Positions 37,881-50,500 of a DNA stretch of 64,000 bases are shown piece by piece; positions within the stretch are counted from its first letter, which is position 1, and each line of letters starts with the position of its first letter. The notes under the pieces were generated by a model. It had not been told where the DNA came from and did no database searches. It was given only the letters and a program-made list of their open reading frames with translations. A program made the translations under genes and the position numbers. Origin of the DNA: Polytrichum commune (Eukaryota; Streptophyta; Polytrichopsida; Polytrichales; Polytrichaceae); assembly GCA_950295325.1 (NCBI GenBank), contig OX485806.1:9612001-9676000 (forward strand), given 5' to 3'.

Positions 37881-38149
37881 ACCATTGTGTAACATAGGCA
37901 TGCACTTCATAACACTATTGAACATGCTCATGCCAAGATATTAGTAAGCGCACTTGAATGCCAAGTGTCATGAGGTGACACTTATGGTGAAGTTGTTCAT
38001 CATTAGTGCAACCTAGCATTCACCCTCAAAATAGGGTAAGTGACACTAAATGCCATAATGTTGTACTATTGTAGTCTACATTATCTTCATAGTGTAATTT
38101 CTAGTTGTACATTTATAAAATCAATTTTCAGGGTTCCATACTTGTTGTT

Positions 38150-38510
38150 CGTAAGGTATTTGAGCCTTATGTGATCACTATACTTAATTGAACACCTATA
38201 TTGTTAGAGTGGTAAATGACAAGTCTTTGTATTTAACCATGGACACAAATAAGACATGTGTTATGATGGGATTGGACTTTGTGCTCAAAATATAGACACC
38301 ATTCTAGATTCTTGTCTTAACACAAAAGACAGGGCCTCTGTAATCACTTTGACTTCACTTTAATCTCCTGTAACTTTTGAATTGTGAATCCTATCATGGA
38401 ACTTGAAATGTCGATTTACATGATTCACATTGCCAGATGAGACAATTCCTGAATTGAATAGTACACTAGTCAAAATTTGTCTGCGGAGTCGGACAAGCTC
38501 ATAAGTGATA
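38150..38510 (+). mobile_element. R2-family MITE
   Basis: It starts near ggtatttgagccttatgtgatcac and ends near tcaaaatttgtctgcggag. R2 is the second dispersed family. Its end motif (TAAGGTA.GTGG.CCTT.TGTGG.CACT) is related to that of R1. Confidence 0.6.
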
Positions 38511-38719
38511 TGACTGGCATACCTTTATAGTAATGTGTATTGATCATACTTGTATGAATACCATTTGTCAGATGTCAGACTCTTTCAATGTGCAAATGGA
38601 AAGGAAGGATAAATGAGTGGAAGGACTCTAGGAGGCTGAGTTGTACCCTCGTACACAAAATTTTGTAACAAGGTGGATTTACTGAAACCCTGTTTTTTGA
38701 AGCTACAATCAGTCTTGTA

Positions 38720-39075
38720 TTTACTGTCACCAATTCTATTTGTCTTGCTCAACACTAATTGTAAATCGCCTGTGTAGTGTCACTAACACTAAATGTAAAC
38801 CAAACATCTTTTGTCATTCCTTGTAAAACACTTTGGGCATTACAGATTTACATTGTTGTGATTTTTGCCACTTATTGAGTGATTTTTCATTCACATTTCA
38901 ATCATCCATGACAATGTTTCACGATGGAAACGTCAGGATGCAGAATATACCAAAATGTGTAAGTATTTCATGATGGAAATGTAAGTTGAGATTACACGTA
39001 ATCTTATACACAAGAAGTGTCATTAGAAAAGTCATCACAGTGACACAAAATACCATATGACAATAAATACAGTAT
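38720..39075 (+). repeat. Dispersed repeat, direct copy of 36,715-37,075
   Basis: It aligns along its length with the copy in FMO-1 intron 7, about 2 kb away in the same orientation. Confidence 0.65.
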
Positions 39076-39094
39076 TTAGTGTATTAAAATGCAC

Positions 39095-39440
39095 TTCTAC
39101 TAAGGTAGACAACCCTTATTTGGTTACTTTTTTTGTGAGGACACCTCTATTTGTATTGTATGTGATTTGGTGTGGCTCCAAGGACGGATACCAAAAAGAC
39201 ATCATGTGTTTCAAAGAAATTGGACTACGTGCTCAAAATATGATCAACATTATAGGCTTAATAGCCAACATAATTGAGGAGATTCTTCATTTTGATAATG
39301 AATGAGATATTCAATATGAGCTCCAAAGTTTATGAGGAAAGCTACAACTTTGGATCTGCTAACCAACGTACTAATTGCATGTTTCATATCCTAGGAGCAG
39401 TGGGCTAGTCAGAGAAGTAACCATCTAAGGCATTCTGGGT
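39095..39440 (+). mobile_element. R1-family MITE, near full length
   Basis: It starts aaggtagacaacccttatttgg and ends near gctagtcagagaagtaacc. It is one of the best-preserved R1 copies. Confidence 0.65.
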
Positions 39441-39869
39441 CAACCAATTTTTCATGATGCAAAGACACCCATGTATTGTTGTTGTGTGGTTCTCAAAAAC
39501 CAAGGGAACTATTTTTGTCAAGAATTTAGGGTTGTGGCTTCGATGCAGGTGCAGTTGCATCTTTTTATCAAATACTAACTAGATCAAATTTTTACTAGAG
39601 TATTGATGAATAACTGCACCAAATTCTTTGACCCAGTTCTTAACAACCTTTCATGCTCCTTTGTAATTGATTTTTTTCTCGTTGGCCCTCGAGAAATTGC
39701 GGCTAGGGTGAACCAACTACTACACTCGTACCCCTAGTTGATGAAGGCCTCACGGATGAGTCTCAAACTTTCATCCTACTTTATGGGAAAGCCTTGCCGA
39801 TCCACACAAACTTGCATTCACCTTGATCAATTTGTGATGAAAAATACAAGTTGGCATATGTAAGCAGCA

Positions 39870-40400
39870 TTTCGATTTCTTATCATAGAATTTGAACCTT
39901 GGATTAGATCCGAGGCCCTACATGTGGATATGATTGTGGGTATGGTAGTGTGCCGTTTGGTGCATGAATTAAGTGCGAAATTCTTGACTGACAAATTTGA
40001 AGTCAAAGAGTCCACGATCTATAAGCACATTCATCTAGTCATTTGGCGTTTGATCCGATGAGTGCAACTTTTTGGCCAAATGTATTTCTATACCACACCA
40101 ACCATGATTACAATATATTATCGATATGTTTCAATATGTATGTGGGCTTCCAACATGCATGGCTCAATCAACAACACCCACATTGTGATGGACACAAAGC
40201 CAAGTCGATGTAATATGAACATTCTAGTGAACTTCTATTGCGCAAGGAAGGCATTCAACTTCGTTGTCCTCGAGGACGTTTGCAATGTTGAACCCTTGTT
40301 ATGGAGTGTGTGTTTGCACAATGCCAAGGGTTTCAATTGACAATGGTGCACTAACTTACATGTTTCCTCTTGGTACGCACAACTTATTGTGGATCGCAAC
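39870..40400 (+). pseudogene. Harbinger (HARBI1-like) nuclease remnant, second lineage
   Basis: Translation gives VCRLVHELSAKFLTDKFEV and ESTIYKHIHLVIWRLIR, then a stop, then LFGQMYF, then NMHGSINNTHIVMDTKPSR (where IDGTHI with the first catalytic Asp is expected; here Asp is lost), then FYCARKAFNFVVLEDVCN and EPLLWSVCLHNAKG. The order fits a DDE_Tnp_4 nuclease. It differs clearly from the transposase at 11,365. Stops and the missing Asp show it is dead. No terminal repeats were found. Confidence 0.6.
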
Positions 40401-43400
40401 ATATTGTAAGAGCTTATTATTATGGTCTAAGGTACAAGGGTGCAGTTGTATCTCTTTGCATATGTAGGCCACACTAGTAAGGAGTACATGTTGTTCTGGA
40501 TGTTCTACGAATAAACACTCTATTCACTCTGGCCTCCTCCGGAGACTGGAGTTCTTCTTCTTCTTCTTCTTCTACATGCTGCTCAATTTCAAGCCTGCAG
40601 ACAACAACCTTGACCAAAAAACCCACTTCAACCTACAAATGAATGCTCGATATGGGGTTGTTGAAGGGTAGGTGGATGATGCTATAGGGGACGAATTGCT
40701 CTGTGCTCTAACTTCCGAAGCTTGTTGTTGCATGTTGTGTGTTGCACAACTTTTGTGAGCTAATGGGGGTTGGAGATCCAGGTGACAGCCCAAGGGTCTA
40801 CATTGACCTACGTGTTGGGTTGGCTCGGTAGTTGCCCTAGCATCTTGAGGAGTGATGTGCAACACTTGCGGGCAAGGCGTTGCGTCGGTTTTTGTATACA
40901 AAATTCCTTGCTATTCCAAAGTAGTGACACCGAGGACGCATTGTGTGTTTCATGTTGATGATATACATACATTCTCTATTTTTGTTTGTTTTGTTCCTTG
41001 GTTTTGTCTTCTTGATTTTTTACTAGAACACTAACAAATGCGAAAACAGTGTTATGGGAAGCTCTGTGCAACACATTTAATTTTGTTTTTAAAGTGAAAG
41101 CTCATGTAATGTTTTTGCGCACACATGTTTTGGGCTTTCATTCATTTGTTTCACAAAAAATTCGGTTTTTTTTTAAAGTCCTTTCTTCATATACTATTCA
41201 AATTTAAACAACCATTGCTATAAACAAGGACCCTAACTGACTAATATGCCGGGGGTGCACTCCATTGTCAAGTTGAACACCACGTGAGATTAAAAAAAAA
41301 ATCTACATTTTACATAAAGCATCACCAAAATGGGTCAAAATTTTATCAAATTTTTCTCATGAGTAGATATACACGGTATTTATCACATAGTAAAAAATGG
41401 TCACCAAATTTGATGATTTTAAAAAAAACCATTTCTAACTAGAATGACACAGAATTGAACTAAAACTATTACTACAAAAATGAAGATAACTAAAAAATAT
41501 TAAAAATATTAAAAAATCATCAATAGTTATGTATATGTAGAAAAAATATCATAATTTTAAAAACTATCAATGGCAAATAATATAGCGTAGCAAACTTTTA
41601 ACGCATGTGGTTATGAAACGTAAGGAGGTGTGATCGCCCCGAGCTAATATGTGCTTTAGGGCACAATTTCTTTGCTTTGGGTGACCATCCGGGGGGTGGA
41701 CTCTTCGTAGCACATGCAAATTAACATGAGGTAGAAAGAGGCACTATTTGAGGCATTGGCATATGGAGCATACATAAGGGAGATGGGATTTTTGTCATCA
41801 CTATGTACATTTAAAAAAGCTATTATAAATTGGAAGCCAAGGTAGACATACAAGGGGGGGGGGGGCTTAAGGTTTAGAGAAACAATTGACAATTGATATG
41901 TTGGTTTCATCCTATTTGCATTTTTTCCATTATTGTCATATTGGTCTATCCATTTTTGTTAGCCTTTGCATGTGGTTTCTAGGTTTCACAAACTGGAGGC
42001 TCTTAGAGCACTAATTGGCTCCCTTAAGTTTTTCTCTCTGGATTGGGGCTAAGTTAATGTGTGCGTGCTTTCATTTGTTTCATGAGTTAGTTAGTTGCCA
42101 TCTATGCATAAAAAACATGTTCAATGCCTTTCTCATCAAAAAGTGAATGTGGATTTAGTATGTAATATAGTCTTATTTTTTATAATTTATACTTTATATA
42201 TGTAATAAAAATAATTATCACACTACATTGCAAAGCTTAGGTGCACTTCATATTTGGGGCTGAATTGAGGGTTGGTGTGGACTTTAAGAATTTAAGCCAA
42301 TAGGATTGCCCGGTCTCATCAAATCCGGCCCAAAAGCTTTCTACTGGGATTTTTCTTGAATATATACTCATCATATGTGGCGTCCTAGGTGGTAAAGATT
42401 TGGAACCAACTCTTTTGTGCCTACTTGAAAAAATCAAGACCCATTCACATCGGTGTATAAACCAAACCCCGACGTTACTTTTATTTTACTTTATTCGTAG
42501 AGCCCTCCCTCAATGAAGCTACTGATAGCATTCACCAAGTAAGGTGCCGATGAGGATGCGTTGCTTGGCGTTCAACTTCCTTGCAATACATAACCGCTTG
42601 CACGAAGCAAACTTCGGGGAGAGGGAATTCTACACTAAGCCTTCTCCTATATGTTGCAAATTTGCAACACCAACAATGGCCGGCGACTTGACATCCACAT
42701 CAACCAAAGGATCCGGGGTAGTGTTGCGGAGCCTCTCAAAGATCTCTTCATGTCTTGGACTTGAGTTTCGGGATGGAATTCTCTCCCTCCAAAGGCTCAC
42801 CCCACGAGGGGCAACCTTGGTCGCACGCAACCCCCGATTGGGCCATCCCCCTTTGCGGTTCCACCCATGATATATCTCATGTGCTTGAACTAACCCCACG
42901 TGGAGCCAATGTTGTTGGTGTGTTCCTCTGGTAGGGTTTGTTGGTGCCAGTTGTTTGCCTTCAACTTCTCTATCTTGTTCTTAGTGTGCATGTCCGCTTG
43001 TCGGCCTTCATTAGGCATTTGCCTTGTGTGCTCGATCCAAATGTGGGTTCAGTGATAGGTAGCTAATAACCCCAAGTTACAATGTTGTCACTCCACCTCG
43101 TATAAACCTAATATGTTCGCAATGGCTCCATCGTTTTGCCTCCCACCAATATGAACAACCCTAATTGCCAACAAGAGTTTCTTCCTCCCCACCTGCTTTT
43201 TAGGTTGAACACTATAAGCATAAATCAAAGGTGGCGCTCCAAAAACAACGGAAAAGACTTTGGGTGCAACGGTGGGCACCATCACAACTCCACTAGGCCC
43301 CTCCATATCAATTCCATAAAATAATTAAAATTTGGATTGGTAATCCTTCACAAACAAGCACGCAAACAATCTGATACAATTTACGGCTAAGAGAAATATG

Positions 43401-44110
43401 TAAATTTGAGAAAGAAAAAAAAAACAGAAAATTGAACACATGTGCAAACCCCAATATGATTGAAGACTAGCAAAAAGCTCCCGGAATCCCTTGTACAAAC
43501 AAAACCGTCATAATTATTAGCAACATTAAAACAATTACAATAAAAACTACAATAAAAACTACAATAAAAAATGCAGTAAAAAATGCGGGTAAAGTGTAGG
43601 GAGTGTTTTATTGCACCATGTACAACACAAGCAACATGTGCAGTGGCCCCACCTGGGCGGCAACATTTTTTTCTATGACGTATTAATGTCCATGTGGCTA
43701 CCAGGCCTTCCCAATGATTAAATTCAGCTACAATCTAGCAAAGTTGGGGCATGTGCCCTACCCTACAACCAAGGCAAGTCACTGAACATGCTACATAATG
43801 ATGTAAAAACACAACTTGCGTTTTTATCCCAATACAGTAAACATGCCACATGTGTTTAACTTGATAATCAAAATATGTGTTTTTACAGCAAATGTAAACT
43901 ATGGCGCTCAAATTTCTAATCAGGATATGCTCATTGAAGGTTCAAACCCTCAAAAAAAACTCAACCCCCACCCCCACCCCAAAATACAAAGCTGCCAAAA
44001 TATGAGGCTGTCATGTGCCTGGGATCATGAAATGCCTAATGAAACAGTTGCATTGACCACACCACCAACATGGTCAAACTTAGCCATGAGATGAAACATC
44101 TTGCTTGTAA
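40401..44110. other. No gene recognised
   Basis: Short TTC run near 40,554-40,574; a C/G run near 41,851; 41,805-41,960 matches 24,055-24,180. Open frames at 42,544-42,870 (plus), 42,630-42,899 (minus) and 43,088-43,306 (minus) are modest in length and match no family I know. The short direct repeat of aataaaaactac near 43,540 is trivial. The stretch is probably decayed transposon DNA. Confidence 0.45.
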
Positions 44111-44527
44111 GGGCGTCCCCACTAGACCGGGTACACACCAAATAGAGTATATAATATTTTATACCTTTGGGGAGCCCTCCATCTTGGGCGGGGCAGCTCA
44201 TCTTGAGTCAGAGCCCACCAAAGCCTAGGCATACCCCCGGTATAATTAGGAAGCAATCAATAAGACAATGACACCTATTATCTGACATGGGATAAAGTAG
44301 GATATCGGAGTATCTGATATTAAAGTAATCTCTTGGCGGGCCGGAGGAGGGTTGCCATATGAACCATTTATGGCAGGGGAAAGCCTTTACTATACCCGGG
44401 CCGGTTCTAAATTATGCCGGACCGGACATTGGTGGGGCTCAATTTATGCTAGTACCGCCACCTAAGAACCCGAGATGCCCCATTTTTGGCGTTGGCATGC
44501 CCTATGCCCAGTCTGGTGGGGATGCCC
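44111..44527. mobile_element. 417-bp MITE, TSD TAA
   Basis: The ends read GGGCGTCCCCACTAGACCGG and (reverse complement of the right end) GGGCATCCCCACCAGACTGG. TAA lies on both sides (44108-44110 and 44528-44530). It is GC-rich compared with its surroundings, with no coding frame. The 3-bp TAA duplication fits PIF/Harbinger. Confidence 0.75.
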
Positions 44528-44534
44528 TAAGAAA

Positions 44535-47036
44535 GGGGGGACACTAAAGTACCCCCAACGAACTTTTAGGGGGCATGTCAGATCAAAAAAACAGGCTGCC
44601 CGCCCCCCCACGGATGTCACTCTTCCATCCATCGCGAATGACACATGACATAGGCGGATGTCATTTAGGTTCGCGTCATTCTGGACATGTAATTTGTCAT
44701 GCCGCAAAAATCGGATCTAAGACCCTTAGATCTAGGGATTTAGATAGTGGCGGCCGTAAAGGTCAGCCGTTAGATGTAGGTATGACTTGATCTACGGCCA
44801 AGAAGACTCGGTGGTTGGAAAGGGTAGTCCTCCGAAGGGAGCGCGGAGGCTCATTCTTTCTTTCTTTCTCTCTCTCATTCTAGTGGTTAGGACTAGACTT
44901 CTCTTTCACACATTCTTGTGGTTAGCACGACTCTTCTCTTTGCCCCCTCTCCATGTATGTAGATGCAATTAGTTGTTGAAGAATAGGAATAGAAATGAGG
45001 GACAAAGAGGTTTATGAGCCCTATGAATGTTGAATAACATGGTTTTTAAACCCTATGAATGTTGAATGATAGGGTTTTGAACCCTATTGAAGAGATGTGT
45101 TATTATCTAGTTGCATTAGCTTTAATATCTCAGGTTATTGGATTTTACTTAATGATCACTTAATATTTCCTTCCAGCAGTTATTGTCTTAGTCTATACAC
45201 TTTATAATGAATTACATGTCCATCTATGTCATTCAGTGTTCCAGACTAGTCATTCACTGTTTGATTGTCTGAATAACAGTCACCGATGTAATTTTGGGTT
45301 AAATGACAAGTCTCGGGTTGTCTTGCTTGAACGCAAAAAATTACTTGTCACTTCATCATTTGGCCCAAAATTACATCGGTGTCTGTTATTCAAACAACCA
45401 AACAGTGAATGACCGGTCTGGAACACTGAATGACACTGAATGACATAGCGTAAATTCCCAAAGGACTTGGGATGAATATTTTCACAATCATGAATGACAT
45501 CCTAATCATGAAAGACATCACAATTACAAATTACAATTACTATTAATCCGAAATCCTTTGGGAATTTACGCTATGGTCATTATGAATAACAACGTGAATG
45601 ACATAGTGTTCAATATGATGAAGGACTATACGATTTAATATGGAACGTGGTACTTTATAATGAATTATATGTTCATCTATGTCATTCAGTGTTCCAGACG
45701 AGTCATTCATTGTTTGGTTGTCTGAATAGTAAACATTGATGTAATTTTCGATGTCATTGTTCCGTCCATCGCGAACAACGTATAACACAGGCGGATGTCA
45801 TTCAGGTTCGCGTCATTCATGACATGTATTTCGTCATGCCGCAATAATCGGATTTGAGATCTGAGAGTTAAGTTACACTAGGTGCTCATTTGTCATTTGT
45901 GTGTGTAAGGCTCCGTAGTTCCGTGTTGTGATCTTCTTGGTATGCGCACATACTCTTGCTAGGCGATGTGCACACACCATGGTTAATATTGCAACACCAT
46001 CTATCAAAACCCTCAGTCTTTCACGATTAGTGATTAACTTCACTCATCTTTCTCTTGAATCATTTTTAAACTATCATTCATTGATCTAACTATTTGCACA
46101 TGACGTTATTAATAATGAATTACATGTCCATTCAGTGTCATTCAGTGTTCCAGACCGGTCATTCACTGTTTGGTTGTTTGAATAACAGACACCGATGTAA
46201 TTTTGGGCCAAATGATGAAGTGACAAGTAATTTTTTGCGTTCAAGCAAGACAACCCGAGACTTGTCATTTAACCCAAAATTACATCGGTGACTGTTATTC
46301 AGACAATCAAACAGTGAATGACTAGTCTGGAACACTGAATGACATAGATGGACATGTAATTCATTATAAAGTGTATAGACTAAGACAATAACTGCTGGAA
46401 GGAAATATTAAGTGATCATTAAGTAAAATCCAATAACCTGAGATATTAAAGCTAATGCAACTAGATAATAACACATCTCTTCAATAGGGTTCAAAACCCT
46501 ATCATTCAACATTCATAGGGTTTAAAAACCATGTTATTCAACATTCATAGGGCTCATAAACCTCTTTGTCCCTCATTTCTATTCCTATTCTTCAACAACT
46601 AATTGCATCTACATACATGGAGAGGGGGCAAAGAGAAGAGTCGTGCTAACCACAAGAATGTGTGAAAGAGAAGTCTAGTCCTAACCACTAGAATGAGAGA
46701 GAGAAAGAAAGAAAGAATGAGCCTCCGCGCTCCCTTCGGAGGACTACCCTTTCCAACCACCGAGTCTTCTTGGCCGTAGATCAAGTCATACCTACATCTA
46801 ACGGCTGACCTTTACGGCCGCCACTATCTAAATCCCTAGATCTAAGGGTCTTAGATCCGATTTTTGCGGCATGACAAATTACATGTCCAGAATGACGCGA
46901 ACCTAAATGACATCCGCCTATGTCATGTGTCATTCGCGATGGATGGAAGAGTGACATCCGTGGGGGGGCGGGCAGCCTGTTTTTTTGATCTGACATGCCC
47001 CCTAAAAGTTCGTTGGGGGTACTTTAGTGTCCCCCC
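44535..47036. mobile_element. Foldback element, 2.5 kb, with about 906-bp arms
   Basis: 44,535-45,440 and 46,131-47,036 are inverted copies of each other. Mirrored open frames in the arms are identical over about 400 bases, and I saw no mismatch in the stretches compared. The tips are GGGGGGACACTAAAGTACCC. Each arm has its own inner hairpin (for example 45,226-45,310 against 45,360-45,440) built on cattcagtgttccagac. The 690-bp loop (45,441-46,130) holds an older, diverged copy of arm sequence (45,650-45,870). No protein is encoded. No clear target-site duplication was found; the left tip lies 7 bases after the neighbouring MITE. Confidence 0.85.
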
Positions 47037-47513
47037 CGGAGTTAGGTCTGGGTATCATACAGATACCTCAAACACAAGAATCGTCATAACGACGTCATCA
47101 TGATCTTCAGGGTACTTCAAATTCCTCACTCGAAGAGTGAACATTAATTTCAACTACGAGCTTGTTTCTGTGTGGGCTTCCAGATTCTGGAAACACGAGG
47201 GTTGAGACACTTATAATTACCAACTCTACGAATTAGATGCTGATGATGAGTTATAATGCCCCTGGAGCCACCGCTACTTTATTATCTTACACGAACTGCT
47301 TAGTCACGCTGCAAAAGAATTCGGTCAGAGTCATCACGTTTCTACGAGGAGGAACTCGCAGCAAATCAAAGAAGGAAATTCATTCTTCTTACCCAGATTT
47401 GTGCAGGGATGATGCTTGCAGGTGCAGTGGAAGTGAATGGGAATTGAGTAAGTGGAGGGAGCTTGGCAGAGATTCAAGGGGAGAAGATCTTCTTCAGCTG
47501 CTAATACTAAGTT
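47037..47513 (+). promoter_or_regulatory. Promoter/5' leader of the second FMO gene
   Basis: This is the only DNA between the foldback element and the FMO start codon. Its 3' end aligns with the leader of the first gene. An in-frame TAA two codons before the ATG rules out an N-terminal extension. The element must therefore share its border with the promoter. Confidence 0.45.
47082..47097 (-). promoter_or_regulatory. as-1-like pair of TGACG motifs
   Basis: On the minus strand two TGACG pentamers are separated by 6 bases; the classical as-1 element has 7. Such pairs bind TGA-type bZIP factors in stress- and salicylate-responsive promoters. The pair lies about 420 bp upstream of the second FMO start codon. 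Chance occurrence is possible. Confidence 0.25.
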
Positions 47514-47526
47514 ATGGGTGACCAAG
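47514..47526 (+). other. Micro-exon 1 of the second FMO gene (start codon)
   Basis: ATG GGT GAC CAA G, followed by gtgagt; it splices in phase 1 to exon 2 after gtacag at 49,781. Only four full codons are contributed. Without it the gene has no usable start. Confidence 0.75.
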
Positions 47527-50500
47527 GTGAGTAAAAGAATCAAGATGCTGGAGTACAAATTCTAGGTTTAAATGCTTGATCTTCTGTTGCTCAGTTGGTG
47601 TTGATGTTGATAATGTTGAATTTTGGGGTAAATTTTTTAGGGATCTTAGAGCACCATATAGCAGATCTGCGCTGGTTTTGTAGCTTAATTTTCACTCTTT
47701 TGGGCTGAGTAAGCCCAATCCGGATGACAAAAGAGGGTCACTTTGACTTGATGTTTTCTTGTTGTGGGGTTTTCTTTGAGGCTCACTAATATCATCCCAT
47801 TCAGCATAGTGACTTCGGAATCTAAAAAGCACATCTCTACCCAAGTTTCATTGAGGAGAGAGTTTCTGATCGGTGTGTTGTCTTGTCACTGTCGCATTTC
47901 TTTTCGGCTGAGGAAGCTCAATCGGGATGACGAAAAGGGTCACTGTGACTTGGTGTTTTCTTGTTGTAGGTTTTATTTGAATCTAAACAAAAATTAGTAA
48001 GTAGATTCAACATTGTGAGTTCTTAAGTCAGAAAACACATTTCTGACGAATTTCATTGAGGGGAGAGTTTCTGATTATTGTGTATACTTGTCACTCCCGA
48101 ATTCCTTTTTGACTAAGGAAGCTTAATCCCGGATGATGAAGAGGGTCACTGTGACTTGATGTGTTCTTGTTGTGAGTTTTATTTGAAGCTCAACAAAATT
48201 TGTGAGTAAATTTCATCCTATTTAACATTGTGACTTCAGACATTTCTGACCAATTCTTTTGAAGGGAGAGCTCTGATTGGTGCGTAGTTTTGTCACTCCC
48301 GGATTTCTTTTTGGCTGAGGAAGCTCAATCCGGATGATGAAGAGGGTCGCTGTGACTTGATGTGTTCTTGTTGTGGGTTTTATTTGAGGCTAAGCAAATT
48401 TTGTGAGTGCCATTTGTGGATTGTGATAAAATTACACTGAGGAGAATTGTGATGTAAGAATCGGACATGGGATTCCAGAAGCATAGTTTCCATTTCCAGC
48501 TTACAATGAATGTGCCAGTAATGTAATAAATGTCGGTGATATTATTTTTGGCAAGGTCTTTAAGTTGATTCTTGGTAAATTGGAGTAGAAGGCTTTGTCC
48601 GAAGATATTAGGTAACAATGAGATTGGTGTCAACTGATAAGAGCGCAATGCCACTTGACCATGCTTGGCATTCATGCATGTATTTATGAAGGACCTTGGG
48701 TTTTGGATTTTATTCTTGATGAACGTAGAATAGGAAAAGAACGTCCTTATGCATCCTTGAGAATACCATGATGAGAGCCCCTCAAATTGTGTGCCACTTA
48801 CAATGACCCGAATGCGAGTTTTTTTGGTTGAGATTCTATCTGGTAAGGTCTTTAGTTGATTCTTGGTACATTGGAGTAGAAGGCTTTGTCCAAGATATTA
48901 AGTAATAATGAGATTGGTGTCAAACTAATGAGAGCGTAGTGCCACTTGACTATGCTTCGAATTCATGCATACGATTCTCAAGGACCTTGATTTTTGGAAT
49001 TTATTCTTCATGAAGCTAGAATAGAAAAGGACGTCCTTACGCATGCTTAAGAATACTAAGTATGAACGTCCCTCAACTTGTTGTCAGGTGAAATGGCCCG
49101 AATGCAAGTCTTTTTGGGTGAGATTCTATTTGGCAAGGTGTTTGAGTTGAGTCTTGGTACATGGGCATTGAAGGCTTTGTCCGAAGATAGACAGGTAGCA
49201 ATAAGATTGGTGTCAACTAATGACAGCTTAATCAATGCCACTTGACTATGCTTGGCATTCATGCATGTAAAATTATGAAGGACCTTGGTTTTCGGATTTT
49301 ATTCTTGATGAAGCTAGTATAGAAAGACAACGTCCTTACACATGCTTAAGAATGCTAACCTTGAGAGTCCCTCAATTCGTTGACAGGTGAAATAGCCCAA
49401 ATGCAAATCAGATTGATGTATTTGTGCCTTATGTGGTCACTCTTCTAAATCGGACACCTGTATTTGAGTGCTATATGGCAAGGTTTGTTATTAACAATGG
49501 ACACCTCAAAAACGCGTGTTGCAATGAGATTGGACTATGACGTGCTCAAATTATCATAGACACCACTATGGGTTTAACAGTTAACACAGATGGGAAGGCC
49601 TGTGTGATCACTTAAAGTGAAAGAGGATCTTCACTCTGATCTCCTATAACTTTTGCACCTCGTTTAGCTCTGATTCTGATGACATTGAAATGACAATCTT
49701 CACGATTCATCACCATTGCTAAGCGGACGAAAGAATTGTTGATCCCATGGGCGACGTACCTTAACTCTGTGCAATGTACAGGCGAAGATTTGAGGCGTGA
49801 ATCAACCAACCCCCAAAACATAGAAAAAGGAACGGGAGGCGTAAAAAAATCGCGCAAAGTGGCCGTCATAGGGTGTGGGGCAGCCGGACTCGTCGCAGCA
49901 CGAGAACTCCTTCGAGAAGGCCACAGAGTTTCCGTGTTTGAGCAACGGGACACTGTCGGCGGGATGTGGGTTTATGACCCGGAAATCGAAACCGACTTGT
50001 TAGGGATTTGTGCCAACCGACAACGTGTTCATTCGAGCATGTACGCGTCCCTGCGAACAAACGTACCTCGAGAGCTCATGGGGTTCCTCGATTACTCGTT
50101 TATTCCCAATGAAAATGAAAACGACAAACAAAATCGAATTGAGGGATCCCCGAAAAGAGACACCCGGCGGTATCCGGGCCACGCGGAGGTGGCATCTTAC
50201 TTGCAAAACTTTGCGGAACACTTTGGGCTTATGGAGTATATTCACTTGTCCACGGTTGTGGAGTATGCAGGTGTGTGTGAAATCGGAGAAAATAATGAGA
50301 TTTCATGGAAAGTGAGGACGAGACGAGTGGGCGAAAAAACACCACCAACAACAACAAGTTTGGAGGAGGATTTTGATGCGGTTGTTGTCTGCAACGGTCA
50401 TTACTCTGAGCCCTATGTTGCACCAATTCCTGGTGGGTTAACCTGCTCCACTTTACTTTTTTCCAAAGATGGATAGATACTTTTCTCTCTGCATCCACTT

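Noticed and set aside
42544-43306. Overlapping frames on both strands
   Set aside because: GC content rises a little, but no motif, splice structure or family match supports a gene.
44575-44972. Plus-strand frames in the foldback left arm, mirrored at 46,599-46,996
   Set aside because: Mirrored copies arise from the inverted repeat; no similarity to proteins that I recognise.
49736-49781. Upstream start for the second FMO at 49,736
   Set aside because: Also a TTG, inside the R2 MITE end; no ATG is available in that exon.
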